From NCBI GenBank assembly GCA_963839725.1, contig CAWIWT010000001.1, positions 186,001-250,000 on the forward strand: a stretch of DNA of 64,000 nt, in the 5' to 3' direction. This document shows positions 16,143 through 28,003 of the stretch, in pieces. How positions within the stretch are numbered: the first letter of the stretch is position 1; each line of letters begins with the position of its first letter. Source of the stretch: Kumtagia sp963839725 (GTDB lineage: Bacteria > Pseudomonadota > Alphaproteobacteria > Rhizobiales > Rhizobiaceae). The translations under genes and the position numbers were made by a program. The notes under the pieces are model-generated. The model had not been told where the DNA came from, made no database searches, and saw only the letters and a program-made list of their open reading frames with translations.

Positions 16143-18866
16143 CTAACGGCCTATCGAACCTTTCAGCCGGTATAGCGCTTCCAGTGCTTCCCTTGGCGTC
16201 ATCTCATCGGGATTGAGCGCGGCGACTGCCTCCCGCAGACCATCGGCGGGAGCAGGTTTCGGCGCCTCGCGACGGGCGGCGACGGAAAACAGCGGCAGGT
16301 CGTCCACCAGCTTGCTGGCCTTGCCCGATGTCTCGCCGTTTTCGAGCTGGTGCAGCACGTCGCGGGCGCGCTCGACAACGGCTTGGGGCAAGCCAGCGAG
16401 TCGCGCCACCTGGATGCCGTAGGAACGGTCGGCGGCGCCTTTGCCGACTTCGTGCAGGAAGATCACATCGCCTTCCCACTCCTTCACCCGCATGGTTACA
16501 TTGTGCAGCCGCGCTAGCTTCTCGGCGAGCGCTGTCATTTCGTGGAAATGCGTGGCGAACAGCGACCGGCAGCGGTTCTTCTCATGCAGATATTCGACCG
16601 CCGCCCAGGCGATGGACAGGCCGTCAAAGGTCGCGGTACCGCGCCCGATCTCGTCGAGGATAACCAGCGAACGCTCGCTTGCCTGGTTGAGGATCGCGGC
16701 GGTCTCCACCATCTCGACCATGAACGTCGAGCGGCCGCGCGCCAGATCGTCCGAGGCGCCGACACGGCTGAACAGCCGGTCGACAACGCCGATATGGGCG
16801 CGCGCCGCTGGAACGAACGATCCGGTTTGCGCGAGAATGGCGATCAGCGCATTCTGGCGCAGGAAGGTCGATTTACCGCCCATGTTCGGGCCGGTGAGCA
16901 GCCAGATCGCGCCGAACTTGCCATTTTCGGCGGGCGACAGATCGCAGTCATTGGCGACGAAAGGTTGGCCGGAAAGCCGTCGCAGCGATTGCTCGACCAC
17001 CGGATGGCGTCCGCCGGCAATGTCGAAGGTAAGGCTGTCGTCCACGACTGGCCGTGTCCAACCTTGGTCGATAGCGAGCGCGGCGAGTGCTGCCGACACG
17101 TCGAGCAGGGCAAGTGCGCCGGCGCCCTCGCGGATCGCCGCTGCATGGCCGACGGCCTCCGCGACCAACCGATCGAACACGGCAAGCTCGATGGAAAGTG
17201 CGCGATCGGCGGCGTTGACGATCTTCGTTTCGAGATCTGCAAGTTCGGTCGTGGTGAAGCGCATGGCGCTCGCCATGGTCTGCCGGTGGATGAAGCGGGC
17301 GCGCAGGCCATCATTGCCCGTGAGCGCCGCCTGATGGTTGGCGGTGACCTCGATGTAGTAGCCGAGCACGTTGTTGTGCCGGATTTTGAGCGAACGGACG
17401 CCGGTTTCCTCAATGAGGTCGCGCTCCATGCCAGCGATGACTTTGCGCGATTCATCGCGCAACGCGCGCATTTCATCGAGTTCGGCGTCCCAGCAGGAGC
17501 GCACGAAACCGCCGTCGCGTTTCAGCAGCGGCATCTCGTCGGCCAGCGCCCGCGCCAGTTGATCGGCCAATCCGGCGGGCAGCGACGCGATCGCCTGACG
17601 CGCGGTTTCGATCTCGGCGGGCGGCTGCGTATCCGCCAGCAGGTCGGCGACCTGCGCCGCAGCTTCCAACCCGGCGCCGATGGCGCCGAGGTCGCGTGGC
17701 CCGCCGCGATTGAGCGCCAACCGTGTCAGCGCCCGCGGCATGTCGGCGAGACTCTTGAGCGATGCGCGCAGCCCGTCGCGCAAATCGTTTTCCGCAAGCA
17801 GCCACGCCACCGAATCCAGCCGCGCGTTGATCGCCGATGGCGATGTCAGCGGTGACGTCAGGCGCTCGGCGAGCAGCCGCGCGCCGGCGCCGGTCACCGT
17901 GCGGTCGACAGCGTTCAGCAGCGAACCGTCGCGATTTCCCGAAAGCGTGCGCACCAGTTCCAGATTGGCGCGGGTCGCCGCGTCGATGAACAAGGTCGAG
18001 CCGGCGGTCTCTCGTTCGGGCACACCCAGCGGCGGGCGCTCCGCCTTTTGTGTCTTCTCAATGAAGGCGACGATGCCGGAGATTGCCGACAGTTCGGCGC
18101 GGCTGAAGCTGGCAAAGCCATCCGGCGTCGCCACCTGATAGAAGCGGGCGATGCGTGCAGGTGCGGAGGCCGAATCGAACAGGCTCGCCGGCTGCGGGCT
18201 GGCGGTGCGGCCAAGCACGTCGAAGACAGGCTTCAACTCCAGGTCATGGAACACCGATTCGGCGACGATTAGTTCGCGCGGATCGACGCGGAAAATGTCG
18301 GCGAGCAAGCGGTCCTCGGTTGTTTCCGAGACTCGGAACAGGCCGGCCGACAGTTCCAGCCAAGCCAGGGCAACGCCGCCGCCCTTGACCCGTCCGAGCG
18401 CCATCAAAAAATTGGATTCGGCGGGCGCCAGAAGCCTGTCCTCAGTGATGGTGCCGGGCGTAACCAGCCGTACCACGTCGCGCCGCACCACCGATTTCGA
18501 GCCGCGTTTCTTCGCCTCGGCGGGATCCTCGATCTGTTCGCAGACGGCGACGCGATGGCCCAGGCCAATCAGCTTTTGCAGATAGTCATCCGCCGCATGC
18601 ACCGGCACGCCGCACATCGGGATATCATTACCTTCGTGCTTGCCGCGCTTGGTCAGCACGATGCCCAGCGCCCGGCTGGCGATCTCGGCATCGTCGAAGA
18701 ATAGCTCGTAGAAATCGCCCATGCGGTAGAACAGCAGCGAATCCGGGTTCGCCGCCTTGATCTCGATGAACTGCTCCATCATAGGCGTTACGCTGGAGAC
18801 CGAAAGTCCCCCTCCCCCTTGAGGGGAGGGGTTAAGGGTGGGGGTATATGACGTCTCAGTCTCCAT
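16143..18866 (-). CDS. mutS: DNA mismatch repair protein MutS
   Basis: MutS binds DNA mismatches and recruits MutL. The protein has the mismatch-binding start (LLFYRMGDFYELFFDDA, with the Phe-x-Glu equivalent), the connector, lever and clamp regions, and the ATPase with Walker A GPNMGGKST and Walker B ILDEIGRGTATFDG. ATG 18866 is chosen because the conserved TPMMEQF is normally about a dozen residues into MutS. This start makes the first 28 residues include sequence encoded by a 41-bp G/C-rich repeat (about residues 8-21). ATG 18782 would avoid the repeat but begin inside the conserved motif. Predicted length is 907 residues. Confidence 0.95.
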   Translation of the reverse strand: METETSYTPTLNPSPQGGGGLSVSSVTPMMEQFIEIKAANPDSLLFYRMGDFYELFFDDAEIASRALGIVLTKRGKHEGNDIPMCGVPVHAADDYLQKLIGLGHRVAVCEQIEDPAEAKKRGSKSVVRRDVVRLVTPGTITEDRLLAPAESNFLMALGRVKGGGVALAWLELSAGLFRVSETTEDRLLADIFRVDPRELIVAESVFHDLELKPVFDVLGRTASPQPASLFDSASAPARIARFYQVATPDGFASFSRAELSAISGIVAFIEKTQKAERPPLGVPERETAGSTLFIDAATRANLELVRTLSGNRDGSLLNAVDRTVTGAGARLLAERLTSPLTSPSAINARLDSVAWLLAENDLRDGLRASLKSLADMPRALTRLALNRGGPRDLGAIGAGLEAAAQVADLLADTQPPAEIETARQAIASLPAGLADQLARALADEMPLLKRDGGFVRSCWDAELDEMRALRDESRKVIAGMERDLIEETGVRSLKIRHNNVLGYYIEVTANHQAALTGNDGLRARFIHRQTMASAMRFTTTELADLETKIVNAADRALSIELAVFDRLVAEAVGHAAAIREGAGALALLDVSAALAALAIDQGWTRPVVDDSLTFDIAGGRHPVVEQSLRRLSGQPFVANDCDLSPAENGKFGAIWLLTGPNMGGKSTFLRQNALIAILAQTGSFVPAARAHIGVVDRLFSRVGASDDLARGRSTFMVEMVETAAILNQASERSLVILDEIGRGTATFDGLSIAWAAVEYLHEKNRCRSLFATHFHEMTALAEKLARLHNVTMRVKEWEGDVIFLHEVGKGAADRSYGIQVARLAGLPQAVVERARDVLHQLENGETSGKASKLVDDLPLFSVAARREAPKPAPADGLREAVAALNPDEMTPREALEALYRLKGSIGR
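18806..18846 (-). repeat. 41-bp C/G-rich repeat inside the mutS start region
   Basis: Same unit as 2910-2950 with one base change (GTTAAGG for GTTAGGG). It is open in the mutS frame and would be translated as a Pro/Gly-rich segment. Together with 18895-18934 it brackets the probable mutS start codon. Confidence 0.88.
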
Positions 18867-18894
18867 CACCGCTTCAATGCTCCGGTGAAGATGA

Positions 18895-18934
18895 ACCCCC
18901 ACCCCTAACCCCTCCCCTCAAGGGGGAGGGGGAC
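18895..18934 (+). repeat. 41-bp C/G-rich repeat, inverted partner upstream of mutS
   Basis: Inverse complement of 18806-18846. It lies in the mutS-maeB divergent gap, between mutS ATG 18866 and the maeB leader. Confidence 0.88.
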
Positions 18935-19025
18935 TTCGCGTCTCGCTCAAAAAAACTCTCTTCCTGCTTGGCGCTTTACTGCGGCCAAGTGTAGCCTTAA
19001 TCCCGATTGCTCCACAAAAAGAAGC

Positions 19026-21338
<2,313 letters not shown>

Positions 21339-21394
21339 GGAGAGAGAAGGACTTTCGCTGGGTAGTTTGCTGCGGACGGTGCGGCAAACATTCG

Positions 21395-21553
21395 TCGGCG
21401 GCAGTGACGCCCCGTCTCCGTCTCGCCTCTCAGGCTCGACACCTCTCCTCCACTTCGTGAGGGGAGAGGATGGGCGGTGGCACGCTTGGCGCCCATCCGC
21501 TCCCCCGGAACGGGGGAGAGGTGCCGAGCGAAGCGAGGCGGAGAGGGGAATTC
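21395..21553. repeat. G/C-rich repeat region after maeB
   Basis: Contains facing stretches such as CACCTCTCCTCCACTTCGTGAGGGGAGAGG, CGGAACGGGGGAGAGGTG and CCGAGCGAAGCGAGGCGGAG, the last related to 5340-5366. The remaining bases up to 21734 are an apparent non-coding leader for the ThuA gene. No gene is seen in the 396-base gap. Confidence 0.6.
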
Positions 21554-21734
21554 AACAGGACATATGCAATGGATTGGCGTCAGCTACCTCTGCTGCAGAT
21601 CAAAATCACGCCTCACCAAACACACCTCTTCCGCCCCCTTCAACAAATTTGATTTGCGCTGGCGCGAGCCTCCTGAAAAACACCAGCCGACACCGCTGGC
21701 CCGACTCGGTCGGCAACACCCAAGGAAAACACCA

Positions 21735-22520
21735 ATGGCCATCAATACGATTGTATGGGGTGAGAACATCCACGAGCAGACCAACGAGGTTGTTCGCGGC
21801 ATCTATCCGAAGGGCATGCACAACACGATCGCCGATGCGCTGAACACCGATGCGGTGATTCATGCGACGACCGCGATCTTGCAGGAGCCCGAGCACGGCC
21901 TGCCCGTCGATCGGTTGGCCAAGGCCGATGTGCTGGTCTGGTGGGGTCACAAGGACCACGGCGCGGTGGCCGACGAGATCGTCGAGCGCGTCGCAAGCCG
22001 AGTCTGGGAAGGCATGGGCCTGCTCGTCCTGCACTCCGGCCATTTCTCGAAAATCTTCAAGCGGCTGATGGGCACGCCGTGCGGCCTGAAATGGCGAGAG
22101 GCGGGCGAGCGCGAGCGGCTGTGGGTGATCAATCCGCGACACCCGATCGCCGCCGGGCTCGGCGAAAAGTTCGAGCTGGAATATGAGGAAATGTATGGTG
22201 AGCAGTTCACCGTGCCGGAACCGCTCGAAACCGTGTTCATCTCCTGGTTTCAGGGCGGCGAGGTGTTCCGCTCGGGCATGACCTGGCGCCGCGGCGCCGG
22301 CAACATCTTCTACTTCCGCCCCGGCCACGAGACCTATCCGACCTATCACGACGCCACCGTGCAGCAGGTGCTGCGCAACGGAGTCAAATGGGCCCACAAC
22401 AGCCAAGGCGCTTACGCGAAAATCCACGACGCGCCGAATGTGCCGGTCGACAAGGCGCTGGAGCCGATCGTCGAGCGCGGGCCGAAGCTGCACGCGCCCG
22501 GCGAGGAGGGCTACCGGTGA
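21735..22520 (+). CDS. ThuA-family protein
   Basis: A 261-residue ThuA-family protein, close in length and motifs to rhizobial ThuA of trehalose/maltitol utilisation. Visible landmarks are VWGENIHEQTNEVVRGIYPKG, VLVWWGHKDHG, LHSGHFSKIFKRLMG and FYFRPGHETYPTYHDATV. The fold resembles class I glutamine amidotransferases but the biochemical reaction of the family is uncertain. ATG 21735 follows AAGGAAAACACCA; the open frame upstream is repeat. Its stop overlaps the GTG of the dehydrogenase gene, giving the same thuA-thuB order as in Sinorhizobium, but no sugar transporter is linked. Confidence 0.88.
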   Translation: MAINTIVWGENIHEQTNEVVRGIYPKGMHNTIADALNTDAVIHATTAILQEPEHGLPVDRLAKADVLVWWGHKDHGAVADEIVERVASRVWEGMGLLVLHSGHFSKIFKRLMGTPCGLKWREAGERERLWVINPRHPIAAGLGEKFELEYEEMYGEQFTVPEPLETVFISWFQGGEVFRSGMTWRRGAGNIFYFRPGHETYPTYHDATVQQVLRNGVKWAHNSQGAYAKIHDAPNVPVDKALEPIVERGPKLHAPGEEGYR

Positions 22521-23569
22521 GCATGCGCCTTCTCGTTCTCGGCACTGGCGGCATGGCCAACACCCATGCCCATGCCTTCGCCGCCATCAAGGGCGTCAAA
22601 CTCGTCGGCGCGGTGGATGTCGACGCGGGGCGGGTGAAAGCCTTTGCCGACACCCACAAGATCCCCAATCGCTTCACCTCGCTGGACGAGGCGATTGCCT
22701 GGGGCGCGTTCGACGCGGCCACCAATGTCACGCCGGACAACATCCACCATCAGACCACGCTGGCGCTGCTGAGAGCCGGCAAGCATGTGCTGTGCGAAAA
22801 ACCGCTCGCAGAAAACTACGCCAAGGCAGACGAAATGGCGCGCGCGGCGCAAGCCTCCGGCCTGGTGAACATGGTGAACCTCACCTATCGCAATGTCGCC
22901 GCCCTGCAGAAGGCGCGCGACATGGTGCTATCCGGTAAGATCGGCACGGTGCGCCACGTCGAGGCATCTTATCTGCAAAGCTGGCTGGTTTCGAAAGCCT
23001 GGGGCAACTGGGCGATCGAAAGCAAATGGCTGTGGCGGCTGTCGACCAAGCATGGCTCCAATGGCGTGCTTGGCGATGTCGGTATCCATATTCTCGACTT
23101 CGCCAGCTATGCCATCGGCAGCGACGTCACCACCGTGTTTGCACGGCTGAAAGCCTTCGACAAGGCGCCGGGAAACCGCATCGGCGAATACGATCTCGAC
23201 GCCAATGACAGCGCCACGATGACGGTGGATTTCGCCAATGGCGCGATGGGCGTCATTCACGCCAGCCGCTGGGCGACAGGCCACCTCAACGATTTGCGCC
23301 TGCGCATCCATGGCGACAAGGGCGCGTTGGAGGTTATTCACACGCTCGACTGGACGACGCTGAAGGGCAGCCTTGGCAAGGACATCGAGAAAGGCGTCTG
23401 GAAGGACATCAACCCCGGCAAGGTGAAGACCAACTACCAGCGCTTCGCCGAAGCGGTCGCCAAGGGCGCCAGTGTCGAGCCCGGCTTCCGCCACGCTGCT
23501 GAATTGCAGAAGGTTTTGGACCTGGCGATGGTGGCGGACAAAGACCGGCGCGAGATGAAGGTGGGGTAG
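22517..23569 (+). CDS. Gfo/Idh/MocA-family oxidoreductase (ThuB-like)
   Basis: An NAD(P)-dependent sugar dehydrogenase of the Gfo/Idh/MocA family, 350 residues. It has the Rossmann start LLVLGTGGMANTHAHAF and the family motif CEKPLAENYAKA, whose lysine is catalytic, followed by the C-terminal sheet domain. GTG 22517 is preferred over ATG 22523 because GAGGAGGG lies about 6 bases upstream of it; it overlaps the ThuA stop as GTGA. With ThuA it probably oxidises a disaccharide such as trehalose to its 3-keto form, by analogy with ThuB. Confidence 0.88.
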   Translation: MSMRLLVLGTGGMANTHAHAFAAIKGVKLVGAVDVDAGRVKAFADTHKIPNRFTSLDEAIAWGAFDAATNVTPDNIHHQTTLALLRAGKHVLCEKPLAENYAKADEMARAAQASGLVNMVNLTYRNVAALQKARDMVLSGKIGTVRHVEASYLQSWLVSKAWGNWAIESKWLWRLSTKHGSNGVLGDVGIHILDFASYAIGSDVTTVFARLKAFDKAPGNRIGEYDLDANDSATMTVDFANGAMGVIHASRWATGHLNDLRLRIHGDKGALEVIHTLDWTTLKGSLGKDIEKGVWKDINPGKVKTNYQRFAEAVAKGASVEPGFRHAAELQKVLDLAMVADKDRREMKVG

Positions 23570-23600
23570 GGGCTTACGAAGTGCGCCGAGTCTCGCGTAG

Positions 23601-23825
23601 ATCCGCCACCGCAATTGCCATACGACAGGCGATCCGAAATACAATCTCAAGCTCACTCAGAAGCGCGCCGAAGCGATCAAGGATTCACTGAGCACGACCT
23701 TTGGCATCTCCCCGGGGCGCCTGTTCATCGTCGGCGTGGGCGAGGAACTCCCGGTCGATGCGGCGCACCCTGACGCCGCTCACAATCGTCGGGTCCAGGT
23801 GATCAATATCGGGCGGGTGAAGTAG
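23601..23825 (+). pseudogene. Remnant of an OmpA-family C-terminal domain
   Basis: Read in the frame ending at TAG 23823, the sequence gives CHTTGDPKYNLKLTQKRAEA, then a LSTTFGISPGRLFIVGVGEE segment and NRRVQVINIGRVK. This is the peptidoglycan-binding half of an OmpA-like domain (compare GHTDxxGxxxYNxxLSxxRA and NRRV). A stop at 23598 precedes it and there is no start codon, so it is a 5'-truncated remnant of a larger outer-membrane protein gene. Confidence 0.75.
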
Positions 23826-23880
23826 CGCAATCGGACTTGAAGAGTGTTCTGATCTTTATTGCCGATATTGTCGCGACGGT

Positions 23881-23988
23881 CTACAGCGCCGCGCGTCCTT
23901 TCGGATGCGCAAAGGACGCTGTATCTCTTTGAAACTGCGCATCGTGCTTTCCGAAAAATCGATTCCGATTTTCGGGCCGATGCGGTAA
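23881..23988 (+). repeat. 108-bp two-hairpin palindromic element, intact copy
   Basis: Runs from CTACAGCGCCGCG to GATGCGGTAA and matches, in the opposite orientation, the element at 5375-5482. It ends only 10 bases before the Stealth gene start, and its terminal GGTAAGG may serve as that gene's ribosome binding site. A second copy in the same orientation lies just after the gene. Confidence 0.88.
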
Positions 23989-23998
23989 GGCATGCGCG

Positions 23999-24955
23999 AT
24001 GCCAGCCGAAGTCCACAAAATCGATGCCGTCATAGCTTGGGTCGATGGATCCGATCCGGAACACAGGGCCAAGCGTCTTCGTCATCTGAAGCCTGGCGCC
24101 AAAGAGAAGACAACGCGCTACGCCGACTGCGGCGAGATTTACTATTGCATCGCGTCGATCCTGAAATTCGCGCCGTTCATCAACCGGATATGGGTCGTGA
24201 CCGATGCGCAGCGGCCCAAATTCCTGGATGAGTTTGCAAAAGCCGGCCTATGCGCTGCGGATTTCATTCGTGTCGTGGACCACACAGAGGTGTTCGGTGA
24301 ACACGCGGATGCGCTTCCCACATTCAGCTCGCTTGCAATCGAAGCGATGGTTTGGCGCATACATGGGCTGAGCGAACAGTTCGTCTATTTCAACGACGAT
24401 TTTTTCATAAACCGGCCACTGAAGCCCGAAGACTGGTTTGTCGACGGCAAGCCTGTCCTGCGCGGCCGAAAGGTGCGACCGGATCGTTGGCTCTTCCGCA
24501 CCCGCGCACGTCGCCTGCTGAGCAAGTTCAACTTGGTCGACACCCGAAGCTTCGGGTCGGCGACCTATCATCGTGCCCAGGAACTGGGTGCAACTCACGC
24601 CGGCGTGACCGAACATTTCATGTTGGCCGACCATCATCCGCACCCGATGCGACGCTCGGTGCAGGAAGCGTATTATGCCGCGCATCCGGAAGTGCTGCGT
24701 AATCAGGTCAGCTATCGATTTCGCGACATAGGCCAATTCTTACCGGTGGCGCTGGCCAATCATCTCGAAATCATAGTCCACGGTGCGACATACAGTCGAC
24801 CGCCAGCGGTGATGCATGCAAGGCCCGAAAGCAGGAATTTGAACACACGGCTTGTCGCCGACATAAGCAGTGAAACCAAGCCCTTCGGCTGTATTCAAAG
24901 CCTGGACAAGTTCGATGCCGAAACGCTCGCAGCTGGTGCGCCGCCTGATGCGTGA
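23999..24955 (+). CDS. Stealth-family sugar phosphotransferase (capsule-type)
   Basis: Stealth proteins transfer sugar-1-phosphate units to build phosphodiester-linked capsular polysaccharides. Conserved regions are visible in order: CR1 IDAVIAWVDGSDPEH, CR2 CIASILKFAPFINRIWVVTD and FVYFNDDFFINRPL, then a CR3/CR4-like C-terminal half with EHFMLADHHPHP. The chain has 318 residues. No other polysaccharide gene is nearby. It is a lone gene between two direct copies of a 108-bp palindromic element and next to an OmpA remnant, so it may have been acquired or left over from a larger cluster. Confidence 0.85.
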   Translation: MPAEVHKIDAVIAWVDGSDPEHRAKRLRHLKPGAKEKTTRYADCGEIYYCIASILKFAPFINRIWVVTDAQRPKFLDEFAKAGLCAADFIRVVDHTEVFGEHADALPTFSSLAIEAMVWRIHGLSEQFVYFNDDFFINRPLKPEDWFVDGKPVLRGRKVRPDRWLFRTRARRLLSKFNLVDTRSFGSATYHRAQELGATHAGVTEHFMLADHHPHPMRRSVQEAYYAAHPEVLRNQVSYRFRDIGQFLPVALANHLEIIVHGATYSRPPAVMHARPESRNLNTRLVADISSETKPFGCIQSLDKFDAETLAAGAPPDA

Positions 24956-25043
24956 GAAATGGGGAGATTTTCTGCCTCGCACAATTGAGTTCGCGGACGG
25001 TGACGAGGTGAAATCCGAGGGTCAACGCTAGCGGTTCGGTGAC

Positions 25044-25209
25044 TAAAGCGCCGCGCGTCCTTTCGGACGCGCAAAGGACGCTGTATGTCTTTGAAACTGC
25101 GCATCGTGCTTTCCGAACAGGCTCTGGACTAGCAATCCAGCCTACGATAGCTGGATTGCTAGTCTAGAGCCTCCGAACATCGATTCCGATTTTCGGGCCG
25201 ATGCGGTAG
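25044..25209 (+). repeat. 108-bp palindromic element interrupted by a smaller palindrome
   Basis: Left part AAGCGCCGCGCGTCCTTTCGG to GCATCGTGCTTTCCGA and right part CGATTCCGATTTTCGGGCCG to TGCGGTAG match the intact element at 23881-23988. The middle is split by the insertion at 25119-25172. It lies in the 357-base gap between the Stealth gene and the sugar transporter. Confidence 0.9.
25119..25172. mobile_element. 54-bp palindromic insertion with 6-bp target duplication
   Basis: Arms AGGCTCTGGACTAGCAATCC(AGC) and its inverse complement differ at one base and are separated by CTACGATA. The insertion is flanked on both sides by CCGAAC (25113-25118 and 25173-25178). Where the intact element at 23881 reads CTTTCCGAAAAATCGATT, this copy has the insert between the two CCGAAC copies. 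This is what transposition of a tiny non-autonomous element would leave; no transposase is present in the window. Confidence 0.75.
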
Positions 25210-25312
25210 GGGTGGGGGTGTTAAAGCCGTCCAACCATCCAGCATCTCCATGTGCGATAGCCCTGCCCTCAGGGGGAGATCACGCGCATCGCCGCTTTCG
25301 ATTCCGATTTCA
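25210..25312. repeat. Degenerate G/C-rich repeat sequence
   Basis: Contains GGGGTGGGGGT, GCGATAGCCCTGCCCTCAGGGGGAG and TTCGATTCCGATTT, fragments of the two main repeat families. The phrase TGCGATAGCCC also occurs near 35371. No gene is seen. Confidence 0.45.
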
Positions 25313-26329
25313 TCACTCCCTGGCACTCTCCCTGAGCTTCTGCGCGTAGACGTTGATCACCAGCGCGGCGAGCAGGATCAGGCCGCGGATCAGGATCTTC
25401 AGGAAACTGTCGATCTCGATGTGGTCGAGCCCGTTGTTGAGCACGCCCAATACCAGCAAGCCGATGATGGTGTTGCCGATGCCGCCGCGCCCGCCGAACA
25501 GGCTGGTGCCGCCGACAACCACGGCAGCAATGGCGTCGAGCAGGAACGTATCGAACTGATTCTGCTGCGCCGAGCCGAAATAGGCAACGCCGATCATGCC
25601 GGCGATGCCCGCGCACATCGCCGAGATGATCATCACCGATGCGATGATCATCTTGACGTTGACGCCGGAGTATTCCGCCGCCTCTCGGTTGCCGCCGACC
25701 ATGTACACATAGCGTCCGAAGCGCGTGTAGGTCAGCACGATGTGCGCCACCAGCATGAACAGCAGGCACACCACGATCGACCATTTGATGCCGAAGATCG
25801 TGCCTGAGCCCAGCGTGGTGACCAGGTCCGGATAGGTGTAGGCGATCTGCCCACGCACCAGCATGGCCGAGATGCCGTTGGCGATCTGCATCATGGCGAG
25901 CGTCATGATAAACGAGGGAATACCCACCGCCGTCACGCCGAAGGCGTTTACCAGGCCGATCGCGAAACAGGCGGTGAGCGTCAGGATGATCGCGATCCAT
26001 CCCTGCATCGGCAGGTTGGCGATGTTTACGTATTCCGGCTGGATGGTGAAGTAGGCGATGGTGATTCCGATCGCGTTGGCGATCGCCGCCACCGACAGGT
26101 CGATTTCGGCGGTGAGGATGACGAAGGTCAGCCCAACCGCGATTATGCCGGTGATCGATGCCTGGCTGAGAATGTTCATCAGATTATCGAAGGTGCGGAA
26201 GCTCGGTGCCTGCGTCGAAAAGAAGATCACCAGAACGATCAGCGTGAACACCGGCGCGATGTTGCGCATCTGCTCGGCAAGAAACCGCTTCAGTTCGAAG
26301 GGTCGCGCGGTGTCCGTTGCCATGCTCAT
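25313..26329 (-). CDS. Sugar ABC transporter permease (RbsC-like)
   Basis: Inner-membrane permease of a ribose/xylose-type ABC importer, about ten hydrophobic segments. The family motifs AVGLTFVILTAEIDLSVAA and the late TSLFGGRGGIGNTIIG are present. ATG 26329 is chosen (GGGATGACGAT upstream); the frame extends to 26389 but without family similarity. It is the third gene of an operon read leftwards: binding protein, ATPase, permease. Confidence 0.9.
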   Translation of the reverse strand: MSMATDTARPFELKRFLAEQMRNIAPVFTLIVLVIFFSTQAPSFRTFDNLMNILSQASITGIIAVGLTFVILTAEIDLSVAAIANAIGITIAYFTIQPEYVNIANLPMQGWIAIILTLTACFAIGLVNAFGVTAVGIPSFIMTLAMMQIANGISAMLVRGQIAYTYPDLVTTLGSGTIFGIKWSIVVCLLFMLVAHIVLTYTRFGRYVYMVGGNREAAEYSGVNVKMIIASVMIISAMCAGIAGMIGVAYFGSAQQNQFDTFLLDAIAAVVVGGTSLFGGRGGIGNTIIGLLVLGVLNNGLDHIEIDSFLKILIRGLILLAALVINVYAQKLRESARE

Positions 26330-26440
26330 ATCGTCATCCCGTATGTTGCTGGCAGCACGCTTTGCAAATCGCCGTGTACGCTGGAACACCGGATGAGGGG
26401 TGTTCTGTGAAGCGCGTTGCTTATCTCATCTTTCGACAAC

Positions 26441-27991
<1,551 letters not shown>

Positions 27992-28003
27992 AGGTCTGAC
28001 CGA

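Noticed and set aside
16542..17855. A 437-codon open frame antisense to mutS
   Set aside because: Codon-bias shadow of MutS; no family features.
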